Part shown: positions 44,510 through 56,124 of the stretch, piece after piece
How the letters are laid out: every line of letters begins with the position of its first letter
Position numbering within the stretch: the first letter of the stretch is position 1
Notes under the pieces: generated by a model
Seen by the model: the letters and a program-made list of their open reading frames with translations, nothing else
Told to the model about the DNA's origin: nothing
Databases searched by the model: none
Translations under genes and position numbers: made by a program
NCBI GenBank assembly: GCA_014058105.1
Contig: JACGCM010002784.1
Coordinates: 620,001 to 684,000 of the forward strand
Source of the DNA: Kingdonia uniflora
Lineage: Eukaryota > Streptophyta > Magnoliopsida > Ranunculales > Circaeasteraceae
DNA: 64,000 nt
Direction: 5' to 3'

Positions 44510-46140
44510 AATCAATCAACATGAAGAATTTGCACTAAGTCCAAACAATGATTGAACTTAATTCTTGAAACAACTTTCGTAAACATATCTGCCGGGTTAT
44601 CTTTGGTGTGAATCTTCTTCAACAGAATCTCACCCTCCTCCAGGACTTTTCACAAAGTGATACCGCGCATCAATATACTTTGGGCGCTGGTGATTAACCT
44701 GATCTTTGGCCAAGAAGATAGCACTCTGACTATCACAATAAACATCAAGATGATCCATTTTAATGCCTAAATCGTGCAGAAGACCTTTCATTCAAATGGA
44801 TTCCTTTATGGCCTCAGTCACCGCCATATACTCCGCCTCGGTAGTAGACAGTGCCACCGTTGACTGTAGCGTGGATCTCCAACTAACCGGCCCTCCACCC
44901 AATGTAAATACATACCCGATAGTAGACCGCCGTTTATCCAAGTTACCCATATAGTCAGAATCCACATAACCCATACAGAACCGATCAGTCGAATCCTGTT
45001 TATGAAATTCCAAACCGATATCCACAATACCTTTGATATACTGTAGAATCCATTTCACAACTCGCCAATGATCTCTACCCGGATCATGCATGTATCGGCT
45101 AACCATACCAATCGCCTGTGAAATGTCTGGCCGAGTACATACCATAGCATACATCAAGCTACTAACCGCGCTAACATAAGGAGCTTGACTCATATAATCA
45201 CGTTCCTCATCAGTGTTTGGAGTCATAGAAGCCTTAAGCTTAAAATGAGGAGCAAGGGGCGTACTTACAGATTTTGTGCTACCATCAATGCCAAATCTCT
45301 GAAGTACCTTCTTCATATACGAAGTCCGAGCAAGACGCACCGTTCAATTCTCTCTATCTCTATGAATCTCCATACCAAGAATCTTTTTCGCATCACTAAG
45401 ATCCTTTATTTCAAATTCTTCACCTATTTGCTTTTTCAGCTTATCAATCTCGTTTTTGTGCTTACACGCAATAAACATATCATCCACATACAAAAACATA
45501 TAAATAAAGGACCTGTCACGTAGCTTGCGTAAGTAGACACAATGGTCATAATGACTCTTCTTGTACTTTTTCCCAATCATAAATTGATCAAACCGTTTAT
45601 ACCATTGTCTTGGAGACTGGTTCAAACCGTACAAAAATCTTTTCAGCTTATACACATAGTCTTCCTTCCCCGCAACTGTAAACCCACTCGGCTGAGTCAT
45701 ATAGATCTCTTCTTTCAAATTCCCATGTAATAACACTGTCTTAATATCGAGTTATTGTAACTCTAAATCAAAATACACTACTAAGGCCAATAGGATCCGT
45801 ATGGAAGAATGCTTCACTACCGGAGAAAACACCTTATTGTAATCGATCCCTTCCCTTTGAGCGTAGCCCATAGCTACAAGCCTCGCCTTAAATCGTATAT
45901 CATCATCAAGAGATCCCTGTTTCTTAGTGTAGACCCATTTACAACCGGTCACTTTCCCTCCTTTCGGCAACTTCAAAAGTTCCCAAGTTTTATTTTTAAA
46001 AAGAGAATACATCTTTTCCTTCATTGCTCCTTCCCAATATTTAACCTCAGAACCGTAAATAACCCCCTTATAGGTGGAGAGAACATCCTCTTCAACGACC
46101 GGAAGTGCATAGGCTACCATAGCCTCCACTTATGGAAGCA
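44510..46140 (-). pseudogene. Copia 1 reverse transcriptase and RNase H
   Basis: From 46,129 the minus strand reads the conserved entry ([61 protein letters not shown]). After a stop it reads LDIKTVLLHGNLKEEIYM, FLYGLNQSPRQWYKRFD and the catalytic YVDD (FLYVDDMFIA). RNase H follows a second stop near 45,343 (LARTSYMKKVLQRFGI, CTRPDISQAIGMVSRYM, STTEAEYMAVTEA), with a tail to about 44,530 after a third stop. The LQ-stop-LDIKT break is TAA for expected Gln. Otherwise the order is canonical. Confidence 0.9.
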
Positions 46141-46289
46141 CCATATCCTTTGTAAGCCAACTCAGTTTGCTTACATCCCTCTTTGCTTTACTCTTTGCGA
46201 TTGACTCCGCTACCAAAATCTCTTCATCCATACTACTAAATGCTCCACCTTCATCCATACTTTCATCATTTGGAACATGTACTAATGGT

Positions 46290-47799
46290 TCATCACCCGT
46301 TGTCACACCGGTAGATGACCCTCCTTCTAATTACAGAATTCTCTGGCCAATATAAAGACGCATCAATCTCTACCCACTGTAATACCCTGCTGGTTATCTC
46401 CTCTGTGTGCCCAGAGTCATGTGACTTCATTATAGAAGTCTCATCATGATATCTCTGCTCAGAATGATCTTTCGGTCTCTCGTATCCCACAACTTGTAAC
46501 CTTTTATACCCTTTTTCTTACCTAGAAAAATTGTCTTTCTTGCTCGTGGATCCAACTTGCCATCCTTAACATGATAGTATGTCGGACACCGAAATATACG
46601 AAGAGTATCATAATATGTAGTAGGTTCTCCTGACCAAGCCTCCATTAGTGTTTTACCCTCAATTGCAGCCGAAGGCAACCTATTAACGAGATAGCATGCA
46701 TATGTCAAAGTCTCAGCCCAAAACGCCTTGCCCATCCCAGAATTGGACAACATACACTGAACCTTCTCTAGTAAAGTACGGTTCATGCACTAGGCTACCC
46801 TGTATTTTTGCAGTGTCTCTTTAACTCTGAAGTGTCGAACTATCCCCTCATCTCGGCATACTTGCAGGAATAGATCACTAGTGTACTCCCCACCATTATC
46901 CGAATGGAGCGACTTGATCTTATTGCCGATCTGAGTCTCAATCAACTTCTTCTGCGTCATGAAAAATTCTAAGACTTTATCCTTCCTCTTCATACTGTAC
47001 ACCCAAACTCGCCTAGAAAAGTCATCCATAAAAGACACAAAGTATTGCTTCTCCCCTACGATACATTCTTAGAGAGACCTCAAACATCAGAGTAAACATA
47101 ATCAAGAGTTCCACCAGTATGATGAATCGCGGTGCCGAACTTAACTCTTGTATGTTTGCCCAGAATGCAGTGTTCACAAAAATCTAATTTGCACATCTTG
47201 ACACCTTTCAAAAGCCTTCGGTTCGCGAGAACTCTAAAAGACTTTTCTCCCGCATGCACCAAACGCATGTGCCATAACCGTGTGGTATCTTTGGAAGTGG
47301 TCTCCTCCATTCCCGCGGTAGAAACCTCACCAAGAATAGCCGTACCATCCAAATAGTACAAGTTGTTACTTCTTTTGTGACTCTTCAATATAACCATGGC
47401 TCCCTTAAGAACCCCCTTTACCCCATTTTCAGATACAACCTTGTAGCCTTGCAGTTCAAGTATCCCCGTCGAGATAATGTTCTTACTCATTGTCGAAATA
47501 AATTGAACCTCATCAATCTCTTTAACCAACCCATTGTACAACTTTAGTCGAATGGTACCTATCCCCATGATGCGGCATGAATTGTCCTTTTCCATCACCA
47601 CCGCACCATCTTCTAGCAATTTCAAACTAGAAAAATAAGCCATTTCGGGACAAATATGATAAGTAGCACCCGAATCTAAAATCCATTTCTTTGTATAAAT
47701 AATACATGCACTAGATGTAATAGTAAAAGAGAAGTCCGAATCATTACCTCCCGTTTCCGTGTCTTGAGTCAAATTCACAGATGAACCCAATTTTCTCAC
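46290..47799 (-). pseudogene. Copia 1 protease and integrase
   Basis: The frame 47,799-47,080 starts near KWILDSGATYHICPEM, the intact aspartic protease site DSGA, and continues to the pre-integrase His/Cys region (TTRLWHMRLVHAGEKSFRVL, FCEHCILGKHTRVKF) and LDYVYSDV. Integrase goes on at 47,038-46,790 (MDDFSRRVWVYSMKRKDK, IKSLHSDNGGEYTSD) and 46,786-46,430 (MNRTLLEKVQCMLSNS, FWAETLTYACYLVNRLPSAA). The frame breaks near 47,060 and 46,788. The latter destroys the conserved GVAER Glu region. Confidence 0.88.
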
Positions 47800-48640
47800 T
47801 TTCTTCTTCTTGAGCGCGGGACAATCAACCTTTCAATGTCCCGTTTCCTTGCAAAACGCGTATTGGTCCTTAGTCAAATTGTTTCGATTTCCCCCACGAC
47901 CTCTCAATTTTAATCGAGAGTTGTTTCCAAACGACTTCTTCTTATCCAAGGATCTTCCTCGAACCATTAATACATCGGATGTAGATTTGTCGGTCTCCCG
48001 TTTCTCCTTTCTCTGGTACTCGTGGTTAACTATGGCCGTAGTCACATCCGTGTATTTCACCGAACTCTTTCCATAAGTAATCGTCGTAACAAAGTTTTCG
48101 AATTCTTTCGGAAGTGAGTTCAAGAATAGAGAGCTTTATCTTCATCCCCAACTACCTCTTCAAGATTTGCCATGTCGGCCAACAACTTAGTGAAGTCATT
48201 CAAATGCTCGGACATACTGATCCCTTGTCTCATAGTGAAGCGATAAAGCTTCATCTTCAAGTGAAGCTAATTTTGGATGCTCTTTACCAAATACTTATCC
48301 TCTAGTATCCGCTAAATTTCTTTTGCAGAAGTATAATTCATCACAAAGTATTTAATGTCTTGAGCAAGACAAAATCAAATTTGGCCACAAGCTCTCTTAT
48401 TCATCTTCTGCCATACACTCTCCTCTATGTCAACTGACTTGTCATCCAATACCTCGTCTAAGTCTTGTTGACTTAGGGCATCAATAACTTCGCATCGCCA
48501 CATGCCGAAGTTATTTGTGCCATTAAAATTTTTCAACTTCAATCTTTGCATTGTTGAATATCACCGTTATATTTATTTTCGGGGTCGAAGAACTAGCTTC
48601 AATTTTATCTCCCATGTTTCTCCTAATTTTTATGAACTAA
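47800..48640 (-). pseudogene. Copia 1 gag
   Basis: The frame 48,123-47,833 reads the C-terminal half of gag (MNSLPKEFENFVTTITYGKS, then a basic region) ending in a zinc knuckle YAFCKETGH-stop-KVDC. The first Cys is Tyr and the Trp is a stop (TGG to TGA type). Upstream text to about 48,620 is the decayed N-terminal part, with a start near 48,615. Confidence 0.75.
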
Positions 48641-48712
48641 CCAAATTAAAACCAATTTGAAAATGAGAAACCCTAAGTTACCTCAAAATTGCGCACAACC
48701 GAGGAATCGACC

Positions 48713-48726
48713 TCGCTCTGATACCA
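48713..48726 (-). other. Primer-binding site of copia 1 (initiator tRNA-Met)
   Basis: Minus strand TGGTATCAGAGCGA, two nucleotides from the 5' LTR; complementary to the 3' end of initiator tRNA-Met. Confidence 0.9.
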
Positions 48727-48728
48727 TT

Positions 48729-49252
48729 TGTTGAGTCGCAAGGCCGGAAGCTACAAACTCCAAGTCGATTTGGGTTAATCACAAACAAACACAAACAAAG
48801 AAACACACACAACACCGAGTTTATAGTGGTTCGGCAAATTGCCGATGTTCACTTTCGAGAGAGAGAGAGAGAGTTTATCCAAGGTCCCAATTACAATCAC
48901 TCAAACCCAATTAGGATTTCTTATTCAAGAAATCCCCCCAAATGTTCTCACCAAAGGATTGTCAAAAGGATGGCTCTAAAAGAAACTAGGTTTCTCTTTA
49001 TATACTAGGGAAAATCTTTTACAATTGCTCAAATCTCGAGGCAATCAAGAGGTTCTAAAACCATAAAAAAAAACAAAGTTCCCAGATTTCATGGGCCAAA
49101 ATTCCATGGAGTTGAACATTGGTCGTTCGGACGAAATATCAAGTCGTTCGAACGACTTGGGCTCCTGGGCCAAAATTCCAGGGGGTTGTAAAACGGTCGT
49201 TCAAACTACTCTCAACCTCGTTCGAACGACTTGAGCAACAGGCAGCCCTACA
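48729..49252 (-). repeat. 5' LTR of copia 1
   Basis: 524 bp, TGTTGAGTCGC...CCCTACA, collinear with the left LTR. It lacks one palindrome couplet stretch (about 25 bp) relative to it and carries a (GA)n tract near 48,858. Confidence 0.9.
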
Positions 49253-49337
49253 CCAGCCTCGAAATATACAAATTATAAGATTCTGGAATTGGAAGAAGAA
49301 GAAGAAGAAGAAGAACACCGAAATAGGTGGTGGCTAG

Positions 49338-51290
49338 TTGTGTTTTCCTCTGCTTGAAGGTGAACCCCATATCAATGAGATTAAGAGTTGTAGTCAATTT
49401 GTGAAGGAAGCCATAAAAAAGAATAAAAAGCTATGGTATATAGCAGGGCCTGTAATATTTGCTGCAATGGCACAATACTCATTTGGAACAATCACACAAA
49501 TATCTGTAGGTCACTTCACTACTCTTGAGCTTAAGGTTGTATCAACAACGGAAAACGTCATTCCTGCCATTGGATTTTTCAGTTTTGGTATTGCATTGAT
49601 AATTTCTTATCAGTTATCCGATATTGGAGCTTCTTAATAAGAATAGCCACTTCTTTTGTGTGTGTTACATTGTTTTCATGGAATAAAATTATGATTTGCA
49701 GATTGGAGTGTTTTGGAGACACTATGTGGACAAGCCTACGGAGCAAAGCAATTACACATGTTATGGATGTATATGCAATGTTCATGGATCATCCATAGAT
49801 TCCACACTACAATATCAATTGTCTTACTGCCGATTTACGTTTGGGCAACCCCAATATTGTCATTCTTGGGAAAAAACCAAGAGATTACAGAGCTCGTAGG
49901 AAAATTTTCAATGTACATGATTCCTCAACTATCTGCATACAGATTCCATTTTCAATGGGAAAGTTCTTACTAGAACAAAGCAAAGTCATGATTGTAGCAA
50001 GTGTATCTGGTACTGTGCTTACTCCACTTATTTTCAGTGAGTTTTAAAGTGAAATTGCGGCTTGGGTTAGTAGGTGCAGCTGGATTATTCAATCTATCTT
50101 GGTGCATTGTGGCGTTCGGTCATTTTGCTTATGTTTCCATGGATTACTGCCTTAAAGTTTGGACTGGCTTCACCACCAGTGCCTTTTGTGACTTGGGTAC
50201 GTTCATTGGCCTCTTGTTACAGCCGCTACCATGATTTAGTATATGATCACATACCCTTCTCATTTTACTAGTTTCTTGTGTACACAAATAAGTAAAGTTC
50301 GTTTTTTTTTCTTCTAAATCTTGTAGTCTTGAATTTGGGAATTAATACCATGATCCTCAAGTTGATGGCTGGTAGCCTAAAGAATGTGGATGTTGCAGTA
50401 GCTTTAATAACCATTTGGTAATCTAATAAATATTGTTTGTTCGAGTCCTTAATCCCTTGCAACACCAATATGAGTGAATGAGAGATCATGATAGTTCTTG
50501 GCTTCAGTACCGCAATCAGGCAAGCACAGTCACTCTTGCATGTAAAATGTATGTTGTTATGCACTGATAGAGTATATATAAAATGATATTTGTTCTGATT
50601 GTAGTGTTAAGATCTTGAATGAACTTAGAGCAGGGAGACCCAAAGTTGCAAAATTTTCTATAATAGTAGTGGTTTTATCATCAACATTGGTCGGTATAGT
50701 ATCCTTCGTCCTAGTTTTCGTTGAGGGATGCTTGCGCCATTCCTTTCACTAACAATCAGGAGCTCCGAGCTCGTAGAAGCTGTATCCAAGCTTGTTGGGC
50801 TCTTGTCTGTCACATTGATTCTCAATAGTCTTCAACCTCTCCGTACATGTCAAAAAAGTTGTGTTCTCCTATAAACTAAGGTATCATAAACTAACTAAGT
50901 AACTTGATTGAATTGAATTCATGTTTCAAAATCTGAGACTCCTGACCTGGACTGCCTACTGTCGATCCCGAGTTGGATATATAGGACAATATGTTCCCAA
51001 GTTTTTGAACAATGATTTAATGACAATATTGGCTTGAGGATTCATTTCTACACGTCTTTGGTTATAGGTGTGGTTGTTGGAGCTAGTTCGCAATGGTTAG
51101 TAGCATATGTTAATGTGATATGTTACTACATTATTGGTATTCTACTTGGATTCTTGCTTGGTTATCACCTAAACATGGGTGTATAAGTATCCCCTGATTA
51201 TCTGATCTCCTAATTGATGTTCCTATATTATTCTCATTGTTGTTTTTCTTGTAAGGGAATATGGATTGGGATGATACACTGCGACAAATA
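49338..51290 (+). pseudogene. MATE family transporter (DTX-type)
   Basis: Plant MATE efflux carriers are 12-helix membrane proteins. Exon one (49,338-49,637) reads KKNKKLWYIAGPVIFAAMAQ, YSFGTITQISVGHFTTLEL. Next come LETLCGQAYGAKQLHMLW, the family hallmark, and LLPIYVWATPIL (49,713-49,910), then SMYMIPQLSAY, FPMGKFLLEQSKVMIVASV (49,915-50,020) and LRLGLVGAAGLFNLSWCIVA (50,055-50,115). Weak later blocks appear near 50,605-50,830 (SNELGAGRPKVAKF across frames) and 51,070-51,180 (YIIGILLGFLLGYHLNMGV). The frame shifts near 49,945 and 50,010 and has many stops. It ends where a CACTA-like sequence begins at 51,277. It probably exported organic cations or secondary metabolites, but the substrate is unknown. 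Confidence 0.85.
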
Positions 51291-51610
51291 TGAGCTACGA
51301 TGTCAGCTAATTAAAGTCATTTTTGTGTATAATGACATTGTTAGTGAAATTTAGCTTTTAACCCTTAACTCGATGGATTGAAGTAACTTACGAAGTCATT
51401 TTATTCAAAAGTGACATTGATAGCTATTTTCATCGTCATCTAACTTTTATTTTAAAAATGACGTTGAAAAGTTTCAATCAGAGTCATTCGGTAAAGGACG
51501 TTACCTCTAAACATGTAATATCAGTCATTTTTTTGCATATGACATGGTTTACTTTAATTAAAAATTGCAAATTAGCTACGGATGAAGAAAAATTTTAAAA
51601 GTATATAGCG
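51277..51610. mobile_element. CACTA-like terminus with TGAC / GTCA subterminal repeats
   Basis: CACTGCGACAAATATGAG at 51,277 resembles the CACTACAACAAATATTGG end at 58,706. It is followed by repeated AGTCATTTT and AAAAGTGAC(A/G)TTG motifs as in CACTA subterminal regions. The second end was not found. The MATE reading stops here, so the element probably cut the gene. Confidence 0.45.
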
Positions 51611-51659
51611 GAGTTCTCAAAGTAGCTTTTGACGGGGTTTACAGACATTGATCCTCACA

Positions 51660-52796
51660 GTCATAACTATTAGCACAAACTGAAGTGTTGAGGCTAAATG
51701 GCAGACTCTTGGATAGAAAGATGGGGATCTATTACATCTTTAGATCCACTCTCCATTAAGAAGCTTCGAGGTTGCAATGAATCTAACTCAATGATAATAA
51801 AGCTTGAAATTCCTAGACGCTTGAGACTAACCAATTTCGATTGTTTTAGGTCTAAATCGATAGGCCATAATTCTTTTGAATTAATGGTTAAAGCTTAACC
51901 TAAATCAAGTTGGTCAAATTATCTATTGTCAACTAGCAATAGGAAATTAAACACAAGGCCAAACAATTTTAACCCTGTGGGAAACCTTTCTCAGGAGAAA
52001 AACCCACAGGTCACTGTCGAATCACTTGACAGCTAAATAATCCACTATTAAAATTAAATTACAAGTATTCAATTACTTACAGACTAGATAAGCACATCCC
52101 GTGGTTACCTTTCTTCTAATTGAACTCATCGCAATCGATTCCGCGTTCTCGCAACTTCTCGCTTCAATCTCTCGTCGAAACTTCTTTTCTTGAATCCTCC
52201 AGGGTTTCTTGATCAATGATGATTGATTCAAGATGCGAGTGTTTTAATTCTCTCTTGAATCTCTCAAGAGTTATCTCTTCTCATTTTAAAAACCAAGCCC
52301 TAGAAAAATAGGTTTTTTCAAGAAGTGAGTTCTAAAAAAAGAAAAGTTGTCTTTTATTAGAAAACATAAATCACGATCCCTGTTTGAATAAATTTTAAAT
52401 GTATTCGAATAAAATCAGGCAGAGCCAATCTCTTCGAATAAAAATGATTATATTCGAATAAAAAATAGCCTGAGACATTTCTATTTGAATACAATAGAAT
52501 CTATTCGAATAGAAATGTTCCCAGTTCTATTCGAACAGAATTTCTGTTATAAAAAAAACATACTTATTCTATTTTCTATACTCTGTAAAAATACATAGGG
52601 CTTGATATTTAGAGCAAAGAGTTAGAAACCCACTTACCTGTTCAGTGTCAGTCCAACTGTAGTTGCTCAGGTGCAATCTTTGACGACGAGAAACTACGAG
52701 ATAATGCTAACATCTAAACTAGACACGGAATGAAACAAACTCCAAATATGAATGTTTCAAAGCTTTACTCTTGTAATGTTCATATGGTTGTTGTCA
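51660..52796 (-). mobile_element. LTR-like sequence with TATTCGAATA couplets (solo LTR?)
   Basis: No coding sequence is recognised (the small frame at 51,698 has no known relative). CTATTCGAATA-type palindromes occur in couplets at 52,381-52,545, the same arrangement as in the neighbouring copia LTRs. GTTTAACC-like and TTCTCAGGAGAAAAACCCAC-type text at about 51,960-52,010 could be leader sequence. Boundaries and duplication are not found, so the LTR reading is tentative. Confidence 0.35.
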
Positions 52797-53675
52797 TGTT
52801 GAGGAAAAATGCATATTATGCATTTACTTATTCTTCATGATTTGGTAGTTAATTGATGGTTGTATTTGTTAAGGTATGAACTCGAATTATGTTCGAGGTC
52901 ATTTTAGTTTGAGTTATTTGAGTTTAAGGATTGAAGTCGGATTGAAACGGATTGAAAATGAGATTTTCAATGTTCAGATTCGAACTGGTTATGATCGAAA
53001 GAAGTTTGACCTGGTTAAGTTACCTGAAGATTGGAACTGGTTAAGTTACCTGAAGTTTGAATTACTTATGTTGCCTGAAGACTTGAGCTGGTTCTGTTCG
53101 AGTTTCTGAAGATGAACTCAAAGTAGGTCGAAGTCGTTCGAATGAGTTATCTAATTTTACATTTTGAATTCAAAGGCCGAATAAGTCGTTCGAATGAGAT
53201 TGGATTTCGTTCGAACGACATGCATGTTTTCTAGGGCTGGAACCTTTAATCGCTAAGGTCGTTTGAGCGACTTTGTATTTCGTTCGAACGAGATTGTGCT
53301 AGGTTGCCGTTGTGAGTTCTTTTGAGATGTTAAGTTTTTCCTCGAGATCCGTTCTATTTGTATTTAATCCTCTAGTATATAAATAGGACTTAGGTTATTT
53401 TAGTAGCCTATCCTTTCTATGTGAATTTAATTCTAGAGACCTAGAATTTGATAGACTCCATTAAAGCTTGAGAAGCTTGGACAGATCGTTATAACGTGTT
53501 TTATTATTATATTGGATTGTTCGGGGAGTGGTTTTTATCCGTAAGGGTTTTTTACTTCCCTCCTCTGGGAAACCTTGTGTTCTTTATTGTTATGTGTTTC
53601 TTAGTTTGATTGATTGGCATATTCCGCGTATCGTTCTTGTCGTAGAAGAGAGATTATCTACCTCTATTCTCAATA
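52797..53675 (+). repeat. 5' LTR of copia 2
   Basis: 879 bp, TGTTGAGG...TCTCAATA (TCAACA expected, C to T). Palindrome couplets lie at 53,128-53,305 and a TATATAAATAGG TATA box at 53,384-53,395. With no second copy in the window, the left boundary rests on the TGTTGA end and its inverted match. Confidence 0.7.
53128..53305. promoter_or_regulatory. TTCGAA palindrome couplets in the copia 2 LTR
   Basis: GTCGTTCGAATGAG / TTCGTTCGAACGAC and GTCGTTTGAGCGAC / TTCGTTCGAACGAG have centres 21 bp apart. They lie about 80-260 bp upstream of the TATA box at 53,384. Confidence 0.65.
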
Positions 53676-53677
53676 AT

Positions 53678-53689
53678 TGGTATCAGAGC
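53678..53689 (+). other. Primer-binding site of copia 2 (initiator tRNA-Met)
   Basis: TGGTATCAGAGC, two nucleotides after the LTR. Confidence 0.9.
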
Positions 53690-53982
53690 AAGTGTTACAG
53701 GGTTTGTATGGTGAAGAGTGATGGTCAATCAGAAGAAGTTGAAGATCACGAAGTTCAATGAATCTAATTTTAAAGTGTGGAAGATACAGATAGAATATTA
53801 CCTATATTAGAAGGATCTTGATATACCACTAGGTGGAGATGAAATGATGCCAGCAGAATACGATGCTGCTAAGTGGGCGCGATTGGATCGCAAGGCGATT
53901 GGAGCCGTTAGGTTAACGCTGCCATCTCAGATTCTGTACATAATCTTCAAAGTTACGACAACGAAGGGTTTGATGGAGACGT

Positions 53983-54647
53983 TGTTGGGAAACTGAGGGG
54001 GCAAATCGCAATATGGAAGCACAATACAATTTAGCAAGAACCAAAGATCTATAAACTAACTACAGAGAATTTAATCCAAAGCAATAAATCACACACACAA
54101 GGTTTAATTTGGTGGAAACCCTAAACAGGATCAAAACCACCCCCGACAAGTACGATGAATATATTATCACACTAAGGGTTATAAGAAGTTACAGAGCTCA
54201 AACCTCACCTCTACCCTTACAGATAGTCCTAGTAAGAAACCCAAGAAAGAAAGCCTAAGAAGCCTACCCATAGCTAAATCCTAGATTTCTCCCTTTTTTC
54301 TCTCTAACTCTTTCTCACGGTGCAAAGGCCTTTAACATACACTCTCTATTTAAAGGTTTTCCATTAGGTCATCTCCGAAATACGCATCACGAGATAATCC
54401 ATCGCATTGGATCAAATCCCCTTCAAAATGAACTTAGAAACAAACAAACAGAGCCAAAGTCGTTCGAACGAGTCATGAGGTCGTTCGAACGACCATTAGA
54501 CAATCCCCTGGAATTTTGGCACAAGAGCAATTTTTGTTCGAATGAACTCAGAAGTCGTTCGAACGATTTCAACGAAAACTCTGTTGCTCGAACGACTTCC
54601 CCACTTGTTCAAACGACTTTCCTAGTTTTTGAGCCGTATTCCTAGCA
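53983..54647 (-). repeat. 3' LTR of copia 3
   Basis: 665 bp. TATA-like TTTAAATAG on the minus strand near 54,345-54,355; palindrome couplets at 54,443-54,622. Confidence 0.9.
54443..54622. promoter_or_regulatory. Three TTCGAA palindrome couplets in the copia 3 LTR
   Basis: GTCGTTCGAACGAG / GTCGTTCGAACGAC, TTGTTCGAATGA / GTCGTTCGAACGA and TGCTCGAACGAC / TTGTTCAAACGAC each have 21-bp centre spacing. The right LTR repeats them at 56,604-56,770. Confidence 0.7.
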
Positions 54648-54722
54648 ATCTCCACGTCGGCGATAAAGCCATTTCTTCTATTGCATTTGTCGTGTATCAT
54701 TGTCGCTTCTCAATTAAGAGAA

Positions 54723-55850
54723 TTACCCGAGTCTAGGATTTTCAATCGGAACCCACTTTCTGATCATCTTTGTAGACTGTGCCATTAATCTACCTTCAAA
54801 TAAATTCCCCTTTCGAGAAATCTCCATAGCTCCCTTGGTACATGCAACCTTTACATCTCCACCCATTGATTTACCAACCAATGCATATAAGTTCCCGCTT
54901 AGAACTCCATTAATGATCAAAGAAGATTTTTGATAAACTTTTATTACTCCACCTCGCCCGGAGTAATTGCAACCCTCATTATCTAACTTGGAAAGTGAAA
55001 TTAGATTATGAGTCATACTCGGTACATGTTAAACATCATGAAGAACTACGACGCGTCCATTGAACATCCTCACGCGAATATCACCCACTCCCGAAATCGG
55101 CCTTCGAGAGTCATCGCTCGTCAACACAAACTTGATACCCTCACACCTTGCATAATTTCCGAACCATGCCTGGTGTGCGCATACAGGCATTCTAGCCATA
55201 CTATCAAACACCCATCCTCTATCATGGTGAGAACCATCAATTGCCACCACAAGGAGCGCTTCGTCACCATCATTACTAGTAACCGTTGGCAGGTTGTTTG
55301 TGTAAATTTTGGAGCCTCTTGTCGAACTTGCTCCATTACCTTTCCCCGCTTTGCAATCCGATCTATAATGACCCAATTGACCACAGTTACAACAAGTTCC
55401 TTTTCTGAACCTATTAAAGCTTCTCTTCCCACTAACCACCAATACAGAGTTTCCCCCAAGGATTCGTTACCCGTAAGCCTTCTCTCCTCAGAAAGAAGTG
55501 TACTTGTAACCTCCTCAAACCTCAAGGTTTCCTTCCCATACATTAACGTATGTTGAAAATGCTTGAAGGAAGATGGAAGAGACCATATGAGTTGAAGCGC
55601 CTTATCTTCATCCTCAACTTTAACTCTGATCGATTCCAAATTTGAAGCGATCCCATTCAAAGAACCTAGGTGATCACCAACGCTCATACCCTCATTCATC
55701 TTGAGCGTGTGAAGCCGCTCCTTGAGGTATAAGTGATTCGAAAGACTCTTCGTTTGGTATAAACTTTCAAGCTTTTCCCAAAGACCCTTTGTGGCCTTCT
55801 CTCCAGTTACGTTTGCCAAAACGTTCTTAGCAAGATAAAGGCGTATCCCA
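54723..55850 (-). pseudogene. Copia 3 gag and protease remnant
   Basis: Frame 55,819-55,121 reads gag (KATKGLWEKLESLYQTKSLS, LKERLHTLKMNEGMSVGDHL, EVTSTLLSEERRLTG). After a frame change, frame 55,442-55,029 gives an intact zinc knuckle CCNCGQLGHYRSDC. The protease site reads GWVFDSMARMPVC where DSGA is expected. The piece ends in the usual MTHNLISLSKLDNEGC block and stops at 54,723. A minimal element like this would depend on proteins from another copia element. Confidence 0.8.
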
Positions 55851-56124
55851 CTTATAGCCCTTGAATCTAGATCTTCCTAGTCCTCTTCTTTATCGTCGTC
55901 AACTCTCTGGGACGCTATACCTTCAATCGAAGTTGTAGGTATAGGCTTCTCTTTCAGTGTCTTGCGTAACCCACCTTGAGTCTAGAGATCTTGGACTTGT
56001 ATTTGCCACAATCCAAAATTGATCTTCTCATCGAACTTTTCCACATCAAACTTGATCACGCTAGAATACTTAGATCTTCCCATCTTGCTACTCTACTTGC
56101 CGCAAACCTCGTTCTGATACCAAT

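Larger units (their letters stand above)
43656..49252 (-). mobile_element. Ty1/copia retrotransposon 1, 5,597 bp
   Basis: LTRs at 43,656-44,203 and 48,729-49,252 bound gag, protease, integrase, reverse transcriptase and RNase H in copia order on the minus strand, with an initiator-Met primer site and a polypurine tract. Flanks are CCAGT (43,651-43,655) and CCAGC (49,253-49,257), a 5-bp duplication with one change. Scattered stops disable it, but all domains are present, so it is younger than its surroundings. Confidence 0.92.

Noticed and set aside
45185..45523. Plus-strand open frames within the copia 1 pol region (also 45,809-46,204 and 47,810-48,076)
   Set aside because: They lie antisense to well-recognised copia domains and show no motif of their own.
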